Shown here one piece after another: positions 1-8,513 of a stretch of DNA of 64,000 nt. The first letter of the stretch is position 1. Each line of letters begins with the position of its first letter. The notes below the pieces were generated by a model. The model searched no databases, was not told the DNA's origin, and saw only the letters and a program-made list of their open reading frames with translations. Source of the DNA: Paenibacillus sp. GP183. GTDB lineage: Bacteria; Bacillota; Bacilli; Paenibacillales; NBRC-103111. A program made the position numbers and the translations under genes. Where the stretch lies: assembly GCF_900104695.1 (NCBI RefSeq), contig NZ_FNSW01000001.1, positions 2,728,001 through 2,792,000 of the forward strand, written 5' to 3'.

Positions 1-93
1 GATGACATGAGCGCCCAATTTTGCCAATTCGATTGTTGTTGCTAATCCCATCCCCGCGTTTGCTCCTGTAACGATGACGATTTTATTTTGCAT
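1..93 (-). CDS. Short-chain dehydrogenase/reductase, N-terminus only (cut by window edge)
   Basis: The reverse strand encodes MQNKIVIVTGANAGMGLATT at the start and stays open to the window edge. TGANAGMG matches the TGxxxGxG nucleotide-binding turn of the SDR Rossmann fold, so an NAD(P)-dependent oxidoreductase is likely; the substrate cannot be inferred. The ATG at 93 has a GAGGAGACC-type ribosome binding site about 10 bases upstream. It follows the ABC exporter genes on the same strand by 18 bp and could be the last gene of that operon. Confidence 0.75.
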   Translation of the reverse strand, partial: MQNKIVIVTGANAGMGLATTIELAKLGAHVI

Positions 94-111
94 GCGAAAA
101 GGTCTCCTCTC

Positions 112-1212
112 TCACTCCCATTTAAATGTAAAGCTGGCGATGATAAACGCAACGATTAACCAAACGCTCAGTAACAAAGCTTCACTCCATAGACCTGCAA
201 GCCCCATGCCCACATTCATGATTTGTCTAAGCGCATTGGATAAATGGGAGATTGGAAGCACCTTCACAATCGGCTGCAAAAAGCCAGGCATGTTCTGGAC
301 GGGAAAGAATACGCCGCCAATAAACATCATGGGAAAAGAGATAAATCCGGCAATCGGACCCGCGCTTTCCGGCGTTTTGGCCAGACCGGCTATAATGAAG
401 CCAATCGCCATGAAAGCCAATGTACCCAAAATGACGAACATTAAGAGCAGAGCCCAAGAGCCGTTTACCTGCGTGCCAAAGATGAGGGAACCGACCAGCA
501 AAACAATGACGGCTTGCAGTCCGTTCAGCACCAAACGAGCCGTGATTTGTGCGGCAATGAAGGTTGATGCTTTCAAGGTAGTACTTTGTAAGCGCCGGAG
601 AATGCCTCTTTCTCTCCATGCTGCAATTTGGCCTGCTACACCGTTCAGATTATTGGACATGATCATCATGGCCACAATTCCTGGCACCAGAAAATCTATG
701 TATTTCAGCTTCAAGGACTGTATGCCTTCCGGTTGAACCGTGATTACCGGCGTGTAGCCTGTCAGCTTTTTGCTGATATTATCCACCACTTGCCCTATTG
801 CCACTTTGCTTAGCTCTGCGCTGGCCAAATTGGTCTCGTCATATAGCAGCCTTAATCCTGCTGCTTGCTTGCTGCCCGCCGAGGCCGCAAGGGCTTCGCC
901 ATATCCCTTGGGAACAACGACAGCCAGCTTGATATCACCGCTTTTCAGCTCTGAAACAGCCTTGGATTCATCACTCGACGGCTGCAGCTTAAGCGCCGGA
1001 CTTTGAGTCAAGCTTGCCACCAGTTCTTTGGACGCGGCAGATTGATCCAGATCAATGACACTTCCCCCGAGCGCAGGTGTACCGCCATTCCCCAGAAAGG
1101 AGCCAAGCAGGACCATGAATACAATCGGAAACAGCAAGGACCACACCATCACCTGACGGTTACGGGCAAAAATTCGCAGCTGAGCCAACGTTAATTGCAG
1201 ATATGCACTCAT
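112..1212 (-). CDS. ABC-2 type transporter permease
   Basis: 366-residue membrane protein with the ABC-2 exporter layout: one N-terminal membrane helix (about residues 20-42), a large extracytoplasmic domain (about 45-170), then five hydrophobic helices to the C-terminus. The late segment with PIAGFISFPMMFIGGVFFP is typical of this family. It should form the membrane channel for the ATPase encoded immediately upstream; the two genes overlap by 4 bp (ATGA), so translation is probably coupled. The substrate is unknown; relatives export drugs, lipids or lantibiotics. No tie to the distant thiazole peptide cluster is visible. Confidence 0.9.
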   Translation of the reverse strand: MSAYLQLTLAQLRIFARNRQVMVWSLLFPIVFMVLLGSFLGNGGTPALGGSVIDLDQSAASKELVASLTQSPALKLQPSSDESKAVSELKSGDIKLAVVVPKGYGEALAASAGSKQAAGLRLLYDETNLASAELSKVAIGQVVDNISKKLTGYTPVITVQPEGIQSLKLKYIDFLVPGIVAMMIMSNNLNGVAGQIAAWRERGILRRLQSTTLKASTFIAAQITARLVLNGLQAVIVLLVGSLIFGTQVNGSWALLLMFVILGTLAFMAIGFIIAGLAKTPESAGPIAGFISFPMMFIGGVFFPVQNMPGFLQPIVKVLPISHLSNALRQIMNVGMGLAGLWSEALLLSVWLIVAFIIASFTFKWE

Positions 1213-2159
1213 GATTCTCTCAGGCTCCTTCCGGTCATATGAATAAAGACATCTTCCAGCGTAGCCGTCCGTGTCTGAAGATCCGTAAGCTTAATTCCAT
1301 GCTCTGGAGCCTTATGTATCAAATCGGTCAGAGAGGCTTGCAAATCATCGCTGTACAGCACAAATACCTCGTTCCGATACTCCGCTTGCTTGACATCCTG
1401 CAGCTCAGCTAATTTCACTAAAAGCGCAGCAGTCTGCTCTTCCGGCAATACTTCGGGCAAGCGGAATTCGATGGCGCTCTCGGACTGGAGGCTTCTTACC
1501 AGATTGCGAGGCGTATCCAGCGCAATAATCTGCCCCTGATCCATCAGGCAAATGCGGTCACACAAAATATGAGCTTCATCCATATAGTGAGTTGAGAGAA
1601 TAATAGTTTTGCCCTGTTCTTTCAGCCGGATAATGATATCCCACAGGGTTCTTCTGGCTTGAGGATCGAGTCCGGTGGTAGGTTCATCCAGAAACAGCAC
1701 GAGCGGATCATTGATCAGAGCCAGAGCTATAGCGAGGCGCTGCTTTTGTCCGCCGGATAAGTTCTTGACCCTGTCGCCTGCTTTTTCCAGCAAAAGCATA
1801 TCCTTGAGCAGCGGCTCAATCGGGATGGAGACGGGATAAAAACTGGCATACATCTGGATGAGCTCCCTCACCTTCAAAAGATCGAATAAAGAGGTGGATT
1901 GGAGCTGTACGCCTATGACTTCTTTGACTTTGTTCAATTCGGTTCGAGTGTCAAATCCGGACACCTTGGCCGTTCCTCCGTCAGGCTTCCGCAGCCCTTC
2001 TATCATTTCCATCGTTGTAGTTTTTCCAGCCCCGTTGGGCCCAAGCAGACCGAACACTTCGCCTTGGTTGACCTTAAAATCAATGCCTTTCACAGCCGTA
2101 AAAGAGCCGTATTTCTTCGTCAGTCCTTCCACTTGAATGACTGTTTCAGTCTGATCCAT
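1209..2159 (-). CDS. ABC transporter ATP-binding protein
   Basis: 316-residue ATPase subunit. Walker A is GPNGAGKTT (about residues 40-48), the ABC signature is LSGGQKQR, Walker B with catalytic Glu is LFLDEPTTGLDP, and the switch histidine is in LSTHYMDEA. The roughly 80-residue C-terminal extension after the nucleotide-binding domain is typical of DrrA/CcmA-type exporters and may regulate or dimerise. It hydrolyses ATP on the cytoplasmic side to drive the ABC-2 permease whose start codon overlaps its stop. The ATG at 2159 has GAATGAGGTGAACC upstream. Confidence 0.93.
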   Translation of the reverse strand: MDQTETVIQVEGLTKKYGSFTAVKGIDFKVNQGEVFGLLGPNGAGKTTTMEMIEGLRKPDGGTAKVSGFDTRTELNKVKEVIGVQLQSTSLFDLLKVRELIQMYASFYPVSIPIEPLLKDMLLLEKAGDRVKNLSGGQKQRLAIALALINDPLVLFLDEPTTGLDPQARRTLWDIIIRLKEQGKTIILSTHYMDEAHILCDRICLMDQGQIIALDTPRNLVRSLQSESAIEFRLPEVLPEEQTAALLVKLAELQDVKQAEYRNEVFVLYSDDLQASLTDLIHKAPEHGIKLTDLQTRTATLEDVFIHMTGRSLRES

Positions 2160-2306
2160 GGTTCACCTCATTCTTCCTCTTGTCACTTTTTGGCAGCCAC
2201 ATAGTATTATAGCATTTACTAGAAAGGTCTCCAAACGATGCGGCTTTGTTTCTTTTGCCTCAGCCGCATGATATATTGAGGGAAAACAAGTCGCAAGGAG
2301 CTTTAT

Positions 2307-3224
2307 ATGAACAGGAACAAGCCCAATAGCAGCCAGACTCCAGACAAAGTAACCTACTTCGAAGTGAATGAACCTGCCGAGCTTATGAGCTTCTTAATTG
2401 AGGCATTGCCAAGCCGCGGCCGCAACGCGATTAAATCCATTCTTGCCCGCGGGCAGGTCTATGTGAACGATAAAGCTGTAACCAAATATAACCACCCGCT
2501 AGTCCCCGGACAGCAGGTCAGCATTCACTATGCCAAAGTGACAGAACCCGTCAAAATGATTGGCGTGCACATTCTTCATGAGGACGACGATCTGATTGTC
2601 ATTCAAAAGGATGCCGGACTCCTCTCCATCTCAACGGACAAAGAAAACGAGCTGACCGCCTATAGGCAGCTTATAGAGCATGTGCGGAGTACAAATCCCA
2701 GGAATCGCATCTACATTGTTCATCGGCTGGATCGGGATACGTCTGGCGTGATGATGTTCGCGAAGAACGAAAAGACGCAGCAAGCCCTGCAAAACTCCTG
2801 GCAGGAAAGCGTGCTGGAACGCACTTATATCGCGCTGGTTGAAAGAGAGGTTAAGAAACCGGAGGGAACCATTACTTCTTGGTTAAAAGAGAATAAAGCG
2901 ATGGTGATGTACTCCAGCCAAAGGCCGGAAGACGGGCAGCTGGCCATTACGCATTATAAGGTGATGCAGGCGAACCGCGATTTTTCCTTGCTGGAGGTCA
3001 ATCTCGAGACCGGGAGAAAAAATCAAATCCGTGTGCACATGAAGGATATCGGACATCCGATCGTCGGGGACAAGAAATACGGCTCCAAGATCAACACGAT
3101 AGGCCGGCTTGGGCTGCATGCCCGGATTCTGGCATTTGAACATCCGACGACAGGCAAGACGCTCCGCTTTGAAAGCAAGATCCCGGACAAGCTACTGCGT
3201 CCGTTTCAGGAGCGGAAACAGTAA
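2307..3224 (+). CDS. RluA-family RNA pseudouridine synthase
   Basis: 305 residues. An S4-like RNA-binding region occupies about residues 25-85 (LARGQVYVNDKAV). The catalytic domain carries the RluA signature HRLDRDTSGV, where the Asp after Arg is the nucleophile that isomerises uridine to pseudouridine. GRKNQIRVHM near residue 240 is the conserved late motif. The target (rRNA or tRNA position) cannot be assigned. An AAGGAG site precedes the ATG. It is divergent from the ABC genes and convergent with the next methyltransferase gene. Confidence 0.93.
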   Translation: MNRNKPNSSQTPDKVTYFEVNEPAELMSFLIEALPSRGRNAIKSILARGQVYVNDKAVTKYNHPLVPGQQVSIHYAKVTEPVKMIGVHILHEDDDLIVIQKDAGLLSISTDKENELTAYRQLIEHVRSTNPRNRIYIVHRLDRDTSGVMMFAKNEKTQQALQNSWQESVLERTYIALVEREVKKPEGTITSWLKENKAMVMYSSQRPEDGQLAITHYKVMQANRDFSLLEVNLETGRKNQIRVHMKDIGHPIVGDKKYGSKINTIGRLGLHARILAFEHPTTGKTLRFESKIPDKLLRPFQERKQ

Positions 3225-3250
3225 TGGACTAATGTTGAGGTGGAAAAGGT

Positions 3251-3363
3251 GGATATTGGTGCGAGTGATGGTGCGAAACGCTAGGTAGATTGTGGTGCGG
3301 ATGGATGAGTAGATATTGGTGCGGAGGATGGTGCTGAGTAGATATTGGTGCGGGTGATGGAGC
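3251..3363. repeat. Four imperfect ~24-bp GGTGCGG-type repeats
   Basis: Four degenerate units start near 3251, 3288, 3311 and 3340 and share a core close to AGATATTGGTGCGG-GATGG. They lie between two convergent genes in a 402-bp stretch with no credible coding region. The long frames on the reverse strand through this area are repeat artefacts with no ribosome binding site. Confidence 0.6.
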
Positions 3364-3384
3364 ATGGTGCCAGATCTGTCGTCG

Positions 3385-3567
3385 AGATGCATTTTGTACA
3401 TCTAAATACAGGGTGGATCCCATTTCCAAGCATTCAGATGTAAAATGTGCATTTGGAAATCGGGATTTTGCCTGAAAAGAGAATTTGCTCGTAATTTAGA
3501 TGTACTTTTTACAACTAGGCACTGAGTTTTTCAGCATTGTGTCTTTTGAGATGTACATTCTGCATCT
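3385..3567. repeat. Four dispersed 19-bp near-palindromes, AGATGYA-N5-TRCATCT
   Basis: Copies sit at 3385-3403, 3436-3454, 3498-3516 and 3549-3567, with start-to-start spacing of 51, 62 and 51 bp. The arms read AGATGCA or AGATGTA on the left and TACATCT, TGCATTT, TACAACT or TGCATCT on the right, around a variable 5-bp centre. They share the intergenic region with the GGTGCGG repeats. A protein-binding array or remnant of a mobile element is possible; function is unknown. Confidence 0.6.
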
Positions 3568-3626
3568 CGTCACCGCTGCTGACCAACAAATGCGAACTTG
3601 TTTGAGAACAAATAGCTTTCCTTGCT

Positions 3627-5273
3627 CTACTCTCCGCGCAGCAGCTTCAAAAGGGCCAAAGCCCCCTCATGCTCAGGCTCCATCTCCAGCGTCTGCTTGG
3701 CAAAATCAGCAGCTTCAGCATCTGAGCCCAATTCATAATGGCAAATTGCCATGTTATAAAGTACTGCAGGCTGCGCTTTATAATCTCCTAAAGATCGCTT
3801 GAAATACTGCAATGCTTCCTCAAACATCTCCATGTGATAGAGGATCATTCCCGTGTCGAAGGCGAGGTCCTGCTTTTCATCCATGGGATAATAGCCCTCC
3901 CACATAAGATTAATACCTCTTCGAATATCCGCCAGCTCTTCTTCATCGCTGTCCGGAATCAGCGCCAGAATACGATTCACGCATTGCAGGAGCAACTGGG
4001 CGTCATAACCGCTTAAGCGCCAAAAGGAAAGAAATTGATCTAGCTCCATGCTGTTCACATTGGCAAGCACCCACATTTTCAAGCTGAAAAAATCATCGGG
4101 ACCGAACTGCTCGACAAAATGACGATAGGCCAAGCGGGTATCGGTGTATGTACCAGGGTCCTGCAGCATAAGTATACAACCGACGTTGATATGATTGTAA
4201 TGGTGCGACGTGAACCAGGCTTGGGCACCTTTTTGTTCGAAAACATGCGTCAAGGCATGGTAATTCGCCGTCAGCGAGAAGCTTCCATGATGAATCAGCT
4301 TGGGCACATCCCTGAATTCCCAATGCTCCAAGCGATGATCTCCCTTGTCCGCAGAAATCAATACAAAACCCTCACGTGACAACACTTGCAGTCTCTCCAA
4401 GCATTGAATCCCGATAAACGGAAACAAGAAGTGGGAATCCTCCAGCTTGCTCTTATAAATGTTCAACACTTCGTGGAACGCATTGGAGTCCTTATCGTAT
4501 TCATCGGCTCGGCGATAATGGTACTCAGGCTTCAGCCGTTCCATGAGTGATGGCTTTCCAGCATCACCAGTTCCTCCGGTTTCATCAACTCCACCCGCAT
4601 CCACTCCTGTCCCTCCGGTTTCATCACTTCCACCAGCCTTACCAGCCTCATCACTTCCATCAGCCTCATCCGCCGCCAGAAAGGAAATCCCGCACTCATA
4701 AATCTGCCCTTCATCCACATAAAGCAATTCCTGCGGAATACTATCGAAAAAGTAATTGGCCACAATCAGCAAAGGCTGCCGCAAATCGCCGGGTCTAATG
4801 TTTAAGCCTGACTCCGTCAAATGCAAGCTGGTATCCTGAACGGCATCAAACTGGGCGAAATCCAGGCAGCCCTGCCGAACAAAGGGAAGCAAGCTGGCAT
4901 GCTGCTGCCAGTACTTTATATTCTTCACAGGCAAATCGCTCATGATATAGCGATAGGGGGGAAGCTCAATGCCGGCGAATGCCTTCAGCTCTTCCAGAGC
5001 CTTCAGTACATGATAAGCCAAACGGCCTGAGCCCGCGCCTAATTCGAGAATATATACCGGTTCCTTGGCGAAGCCGAGCCGCGCTCGATCCCGGAGGAAG
5101 CCAAAGATCAACTCCGCGTAAGCTTTTGCCATAATGGGATTGCTGCTGATATATTGCGGAACCTCTTCGCTTTGCCATGCATGAATTCCCTGTTCTTCAA
5201 AATAGGCACGCTGCAGCTCCCAAAGTGGTGATTGCGAAAATCGGTATATGGGTTGTTCTTGATCCTTCATCAT
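3627..5273 (-). CDS. SAM-dependent methyltransferase with C-terminal TPR region
   Basis: 548 residues. ILELGAGSGRLAYHVL (about 72-87) is the SAM-binding motif I of a class I methyltransferase, and the surrounding N-terminal third resembles MidA-like enzymes. The C-terminus (about 470-545) reads as tetratricopeptide repeats, for example VLYNMAICHYELG and EGALALLKLL, and suggests a protein partner. Between about residues 205 and 245 there is a Gly/Asp/Glu/Thr-rich low-complexity insert built from DETGG and DEAGK-like units, encoded by a degenerate DNA repeat. The substrate is unknown. The gene stands alone and is convergent with the pseudouridine synthase gene. Confidence 0.8.
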   Translation of the reverse strand: MMKDQEQPIYRFSQSPLWELQRAYFEEQGIHAWQSEEVPQYISSNPIMAKAYAELIFGFLRDRARLGFAKEPVYILELGAGSGRLAYHVLKALEELKAFAGIELPPYRYIMSDLPVKNIKYWQQHASLLPFVRQGCLDFAQFDAVQDTSLHLTESGLNIRPGDLRQPLLIVANYFFDSIPQELLYVDEGQIYECGISFLAADEADGSDEAGKAGGSDETGGTGVDAGGVDETGGTGDAGKPSLMERLKPEYHYRRADEYDKDSNAFHEVLNIYKSKLEDSHFLFPFIGIQCLERLQVLSREGFVLISADKGDHRLEHWEFRDVPKLIHHGSFSLTANYHALTHVFEQKGAQAWFTSHHYNHINVGCILMLQDPGTYTDTRLAYRHFVEQFGPDDFFSLKMWVLANVNSMELDQFLSFWRLSGYDAQLLLQCVNRILALIPDSDEEELADIRRGINLMWEGYYPMDEKQDLAFDTGMILYHMEMFEEALQYFKRSLGDYKAQPAVLYNMAICHYELGSDAEAADFAKQTLEMEPEHEGALALLKLLRGE

Positions 5274-5437
5274 TAAAATACCTACTTTTTTCTTGTGTGG
5301 TTATTTATCCAATTCGAGCCTGCAGGCAAACATTCCTTTAAAATGGCCTCTTCCCCAAGGAAATTCTATCCCACTAGGACATCCATCCATACGCTTTTTC
5401 TTATGCGACATACATTAATCATGGAAAGGAGGTTTTT

Positions 5438-5569
5438 ATGATGAGTTACTGTGCGCCTTATGGTGGCTATGGCTATGGTTATGGTTATGGTTTTTCAAGC
5501 ATTGCATTTGTTTTAGTACTTTTCATACTCCTCGTCATTGTTCTCCGTACTTGTGGTTTTGTTTGGTAA
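5438..5569 (+). CDS. YjcZ-family small sporulation-type membrane peptide
   Basis: 43 residues: MMSYCAPYGGYGYGYGYGF followed by a hydrophobic helix (SIAFVLVLFILLVIVL) and RTCGFVW. The Gly-Tyr-rich head plus one membrane helix matches the YjcZ/YtzK-like small proteins common in Bacillales and usually made during sporulation. A strong GGAAAGGAGG site lies 6-7 bases before the ATG, which decides the start. It is followed by a hairpin terminator. The molecular role of the family is not known. Confidence 0.85.
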   Translation: MMSYCAPYGGYGYGYGYGFSSIAFVLVLFILLVIVLRTCGFVW

Positions 5570-5579
5570 TGATTACAAA

Positions 5580-5615
5580 GCGGCAGCCGAATATCCTGTT
5601 AATTAAGGCTGCCGC
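5580..5615 (+). terminator. Hairpin after the YjcZ-type gene
   Basis: The 9-bp arms GCGGCAGCC and GGCTGCCGC flank an 18-nt AT-rich loop. There is no immediate T run on the plus strand; the structure sits between convergent genes and may serve both. Confidence 0.6.
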
Positions 5616-5636
5616 AGCCTACGTAAAATCCCTTTT

Positions 5637-6887
5637 TTAAGCAACAAAATAAAATCCGTTGAAATAGCCGATCGTGATGATCACATTCAATATCATGAAC
5701 AGCATTTGATAAAAAAGCAGCAGCTTGTCCCTGCCTTCGCTAAGCCTCACCAAGTAAATATAAAAAGGGATGCACACCATCATATAGCGAATCACACTGG
5801 CCAACATCTCAGGCTGACTGGAAAAAGGAAGAATGATCAGCCCCGCTCCGTATACATAAAAAAGCAGCTCCCGCAGGTCTCGGCCCACCCTTTTGAGATG
5901 AAAAACCAAATAACCGAGATAAATGACAAACACAGCAGTCGACATGGTAAAAGCAATCAGTCCGTTATCCCAGCCGGCTTCTGAAGAGAAGTAAGGCTTT
6001 TGGAAATAATGAATGTAGTTCTGGAAGGGATACGAAGAATATCGATACCAGTTCAAGCTTTGCTCATGAAAAGGCGCCATAAAATCGCCGGTAATGCTTT
6101 TCATATACAGCAAATAAGCGGCCATGGGCAATAAGGAGAGAGCCGAGTAAAGTGCCAATTTCCAGTATCTTTTTGAATAGCGAAAGCCCTCGTCGAGAAC
6201 GAAGCTGCTCATCACAAAGGCCAGATTGATAAAGCCCGGAACCCTGGTAACGGTAGATAAACCAGCGGCCATAAAAGCAAGCGCATACTGCCTGTTCGTT
6301 GCATGATAAAGGCTGGCCGCAGACAATAGGAGAAATAAGCTTTCTGTATAAGGCACAGTGAAAAACACTGATGACGGGTAAATCAAGATAAGGATTAGCA
6401 TAGTTCCCGCCTGCTTGTCCGTCAAGCCTTTTTGCAGGGCTATTCCATACACATAGATCAAAGCCGCAACGAGAAATAAATTGGACAGCAGGATGCCTAT
6501 CAGCGCCGGTTTGGTGGAAAACACAAGGTTAACCAAGTAAATCAGCAATGGATACATAGGGAAAAATACCCAGTTGGCGGCTGTATGGGGCTTATCGATG
6601 TGTACTTTATCGTAGCCTTGTGTTGCGATTTCCAGATAGGGGTAAGTATCTAGCCTAATGAAATCTTCAATATGAAACAGCTTTGTTTCTTCGAGCCCTT
6701 GCGGGAGCTTTTGAATCCAAGGCGTCACGGTTCCAGGTACGTTTTTTTCATAAACAGGCGGCGTTGAAAATTTATTGAACAGATTCATGCCTATGTAACC
6801 GGTGAATAAAAGCAGGATCCGGCTGATCAATACAAGCAAAATGACAGACCTTACTACCTTGGGAGTTATTCGAGCTGATGATTCCAT
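5637..6887 (-). CDS. PIG-V-like mannosyltransferase family membrane protein
   Basis: 416-residue polytopic protein with about ten membrane helices. RLDTYPYLEIATQGY (about residues 78-92) is close to the RxDxxxYLxIAxxGY loop of PIG-V-type GT-C enzymes, and FFPMYPLLIYLV follows as in that family. Such enzymes use polyprenyl-phosphate sugars on the outer face of the membrane. It is divergent from a GtrB-type gene that would make such a donor, so a shared surface glycosylation role is inferred. Substrate and sugar are not determined. Confidence 0.75.
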   Translation of the reverse strand: MESSARITPKVVRSVILLVLISRILLLFTGYIGMNLFNKFSTPPVYEKNVPGTVTPWIQKLPQGLEETKLFHIEDFIRLDTYPYLEIATQGYDKVHIDKPHTAANWVFFPMYPLLIYLVNLVFSTKPALIGILLSNLFLVAALIYVYGIALQKGLTDKQAGTMLILILIYPSSVFFTVPYTESLFLLLSAASLYHATNRQYALAFMAAGLSTVTRVPGFINLAFVMSSFVLDEGFRYSKRYWKLALYSALSLLPMAAYLLYMKSITGDFMAPFHEQSLNWYRYSSYPFQNYIHYFQKPYFSSEAGWDNGLIAFTMSTAVFVIYLGYLVFHLKRVGRDLRELLFYVYGAGLIILPFSSQPEMLASVIRYMMVCIPFYIYLVRLSEGRDKLLLFYQMLFMILNVIITIGYFNGFYFVA

Positions 6888-7055
6888 GAGGTCACCCCTT
6901 TTTTTGTATCCTTCATTATAGCAGAAATAGGATAAATGGTTATGTTAAGGTATTATGAAGGTGGAAATGCGATTATCCTGATAAAATTTGTTATACTAAG
7001 GCTAGTCACCTACATAACCTATTCACTACACTTTTTAGGATGGAGTCGAAGTCCT

Positions 7056-8060
7056 GTGTCTACACCTGTATTAACCATAGTGGTCCCTTGTTATAACGAG
7101 GAAGAGGTTTTACCGGAAACGATTTTGCAGCTTGGCGCAGTAATCCGTGAGCTTATTCAGGACAAGCTCATATCCAAATCTAGCACCATCCTGTTTGTGG
7201 ATGATGGAAGCAAGGACCAAACCTGGACGCTTATTGAGCGTTTCCATCTCTCCCATCCCTATGTTACAGGTCTGAAGCTGGCGAAAAATGCCGGCCACCA
7301 AAATGCCCTGCTCGCCGGTCTCATGAAAGCCAAAGCCTACTCCGACTGCGTCGTTTCGATTGATGCGGATCTTCAGGATGACGTGCTTGCTATTCGTGAA
7401 TTCGTCGTTAAATATAACGAAGGCTATGAAATCGTGTATGGCGTTCGACAAAGCCGCGGTACGGATACTGCCTTCAAAAGAGCGACAGCACAAGGTTTTT
7501 ATAAGCTGATGACGAATATGGGCGTGCGCATTATTTACAATCATGCCGATTTCCGGTTAATGAGCAAACGCACCCTCGATGAGCTTGAAAGGTTCCCGGA
7601 GGTCAATTTATTCCTGCGTGGCATTGTGCCGTTGATTGGTTTTCGATCCACCCAGGTTTTCTATGATCGCAAAGAACGTTTTGCCGGCGAGTCGAAGTAC
7701 CCTTTGAAAAAAATGCTGGCTTTCGCGCTGGATGGCATTACTTCCTTCAGCGTAACCCCTATTCGATTTGTTACCTTGATGGGGTTTATCCTCTTTGCAA
7801 TCAGCATTGTTGCTGCAGTTTATGCCATTATTGGCAAGCTCGTCGGAGCAAATGTGTCCGGCTGGACCTCGCTGATTTTGTCCGTCTGGTTTATCGGCGG
7901 TGTCCAATTGCTCGCGCTAGGTTTGATTGGTGAATATATTGGGAAAATTTATAAGGAAGTCAAACAGCGTCCCCTCTATGTGATTGAAAAAGAAGCTTTG
8001 GCAACGGCGAATGTGACAAAAGAACATCTCCCCGCGGAACCAGTATCGGTCAGGAGATAA
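7056..8060 (+). CDS. GtrB/DPM1-like glycosyltransferase family 2
   Basis: GT-A fold N-terminus with VVPCYNEEEVLPETI and the divalent-metal site DADLQDD, then two C-terminal membrane helices (about residues 230-250 and 265-290 from this start). This is the layout of GtrB/YkoT-type enzymes that transfer a hexose from a nucleotide sugar to undecaprenyl phosphate on the cytoplasmic face. The chosen start is GTG at 7056, preceded by AGGATGGAG; the frame opens further upstream to 6936, but that extension crosses a possible promoter (TATACT at 6992) and lacks family similarity. It is followed after 2 bp by GtrA. Confidence 0.85.
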   Translation: MSTPVLTIVVPCYNEEEVLPETILQLGAVIRELIQDKLISKSSTILFVDDGSKDQTWTLIERFHLSHPYVTGLKLAKNAGHQNALLAGLMKAKAYSDCVVSIDADLQDDVLAIREFVVKYNEGYEIVYGVRQSRGTDTAFKRATAQGFYKLMTNMGVRIIYNHADFRLMSKRTLDELERFPEVNLFLRGIVPLIGFRSTQVFYDRKERFAGESKYPLKKMLAFALDGITSFSVTPIRFVTLMGFILFAISIVAAVYAIIGKLVGANVSGWTSLILSVWFIGGVQLLALGLIGEYIGKIYKEVKQRPLYVIEKEALATANVTKEHLPAEPVSVRR

Positions 8061-8062
8061 GC

Positions 8063-8500
8063 ATGGCAGCCCTAACCGTTTGGCTCAAAAGCAGCTTTTT
8101 CCGTTTCTTAATCGTTGGCGTTTTCAATACATTGATTGGTCTGGGGACCAGCTTTCTATTCTTTAATGTGTTTCATTTGGGCTATTGGCCTTCCACTTTT
8201 CTTGGAAACACAATTGGGGCAGTAGTCAGCTACGGACTAAATAGAACGTTTACCTTCCGTTCACAAGCGAGTATCGGAAGCAGTTGGTGGAAGTTCACGC
8301 TGGTTATTTTGTGCTGCTATGGCTTCTCCTATGGGACTAGCCTGCTGCTTGGACAGGCGTGGCTGGCTATATTTCCATCATTCCCAACAAACTGGGTCCA
8401 TAACGGAGCTATTTTATTTGGCAACGGGATATATATGGTCAGCAACTATTTGGGGCACAAATATTTTACTTTTCGCAGCAAGGAGCTCCCTCAGGTTTAG
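8063..8500 (+). CDS. GtrA family membrane protein
   Basis: 145 residues with four predicted membrane helices. FRFLIVGVFNTLIGLGTSFLF and the late NYLGHKYFTFRSK are hallmark GtrA segments. GtrA proteins are proposed to flip undecaprenyl-phosphate-linked sugars made by GtrB. The gene starts two bases after the GtrB stop, with an AGGAGATAAGC ribosome site inside the GtrB end, so the pair is co-translated. Confidence 0.9.
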   Translation: MAALTVWLKSSFFRFLIVGVFNTLIGLGTSFLFFNVFHLGYWPSTFLGNTIGAVVSYGLNRTFTFRSQASIGSSWWKFTLVILCCYGFSYGTSLLLGQAWLAIFPSFPTNWVHNGAILFGNGIYMVSNYLGHKYFTFRSKELPQV

Positions 8501-8513
8501 GAAGGGGAAGATC

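Noticed and set aside
112-2159. ABC exporter as the transporter of the thiazole peptide
   Set aside because: It is 28 kb away with no shared control element; no evidence links them.
3192-3429. Two reverse-strand frames over the GGTGCGG repeats
   Set aside because: Repeat-derived low complexity, no ribosome site, overlap the pseudouridine synthase end.
6936-7055. Longer N-terminus for the GtrB-like protein
   Set aside because: The extension crosses a promoter-like TATACT and has no similarity to the family; GTG 7056 has a ribosome site.
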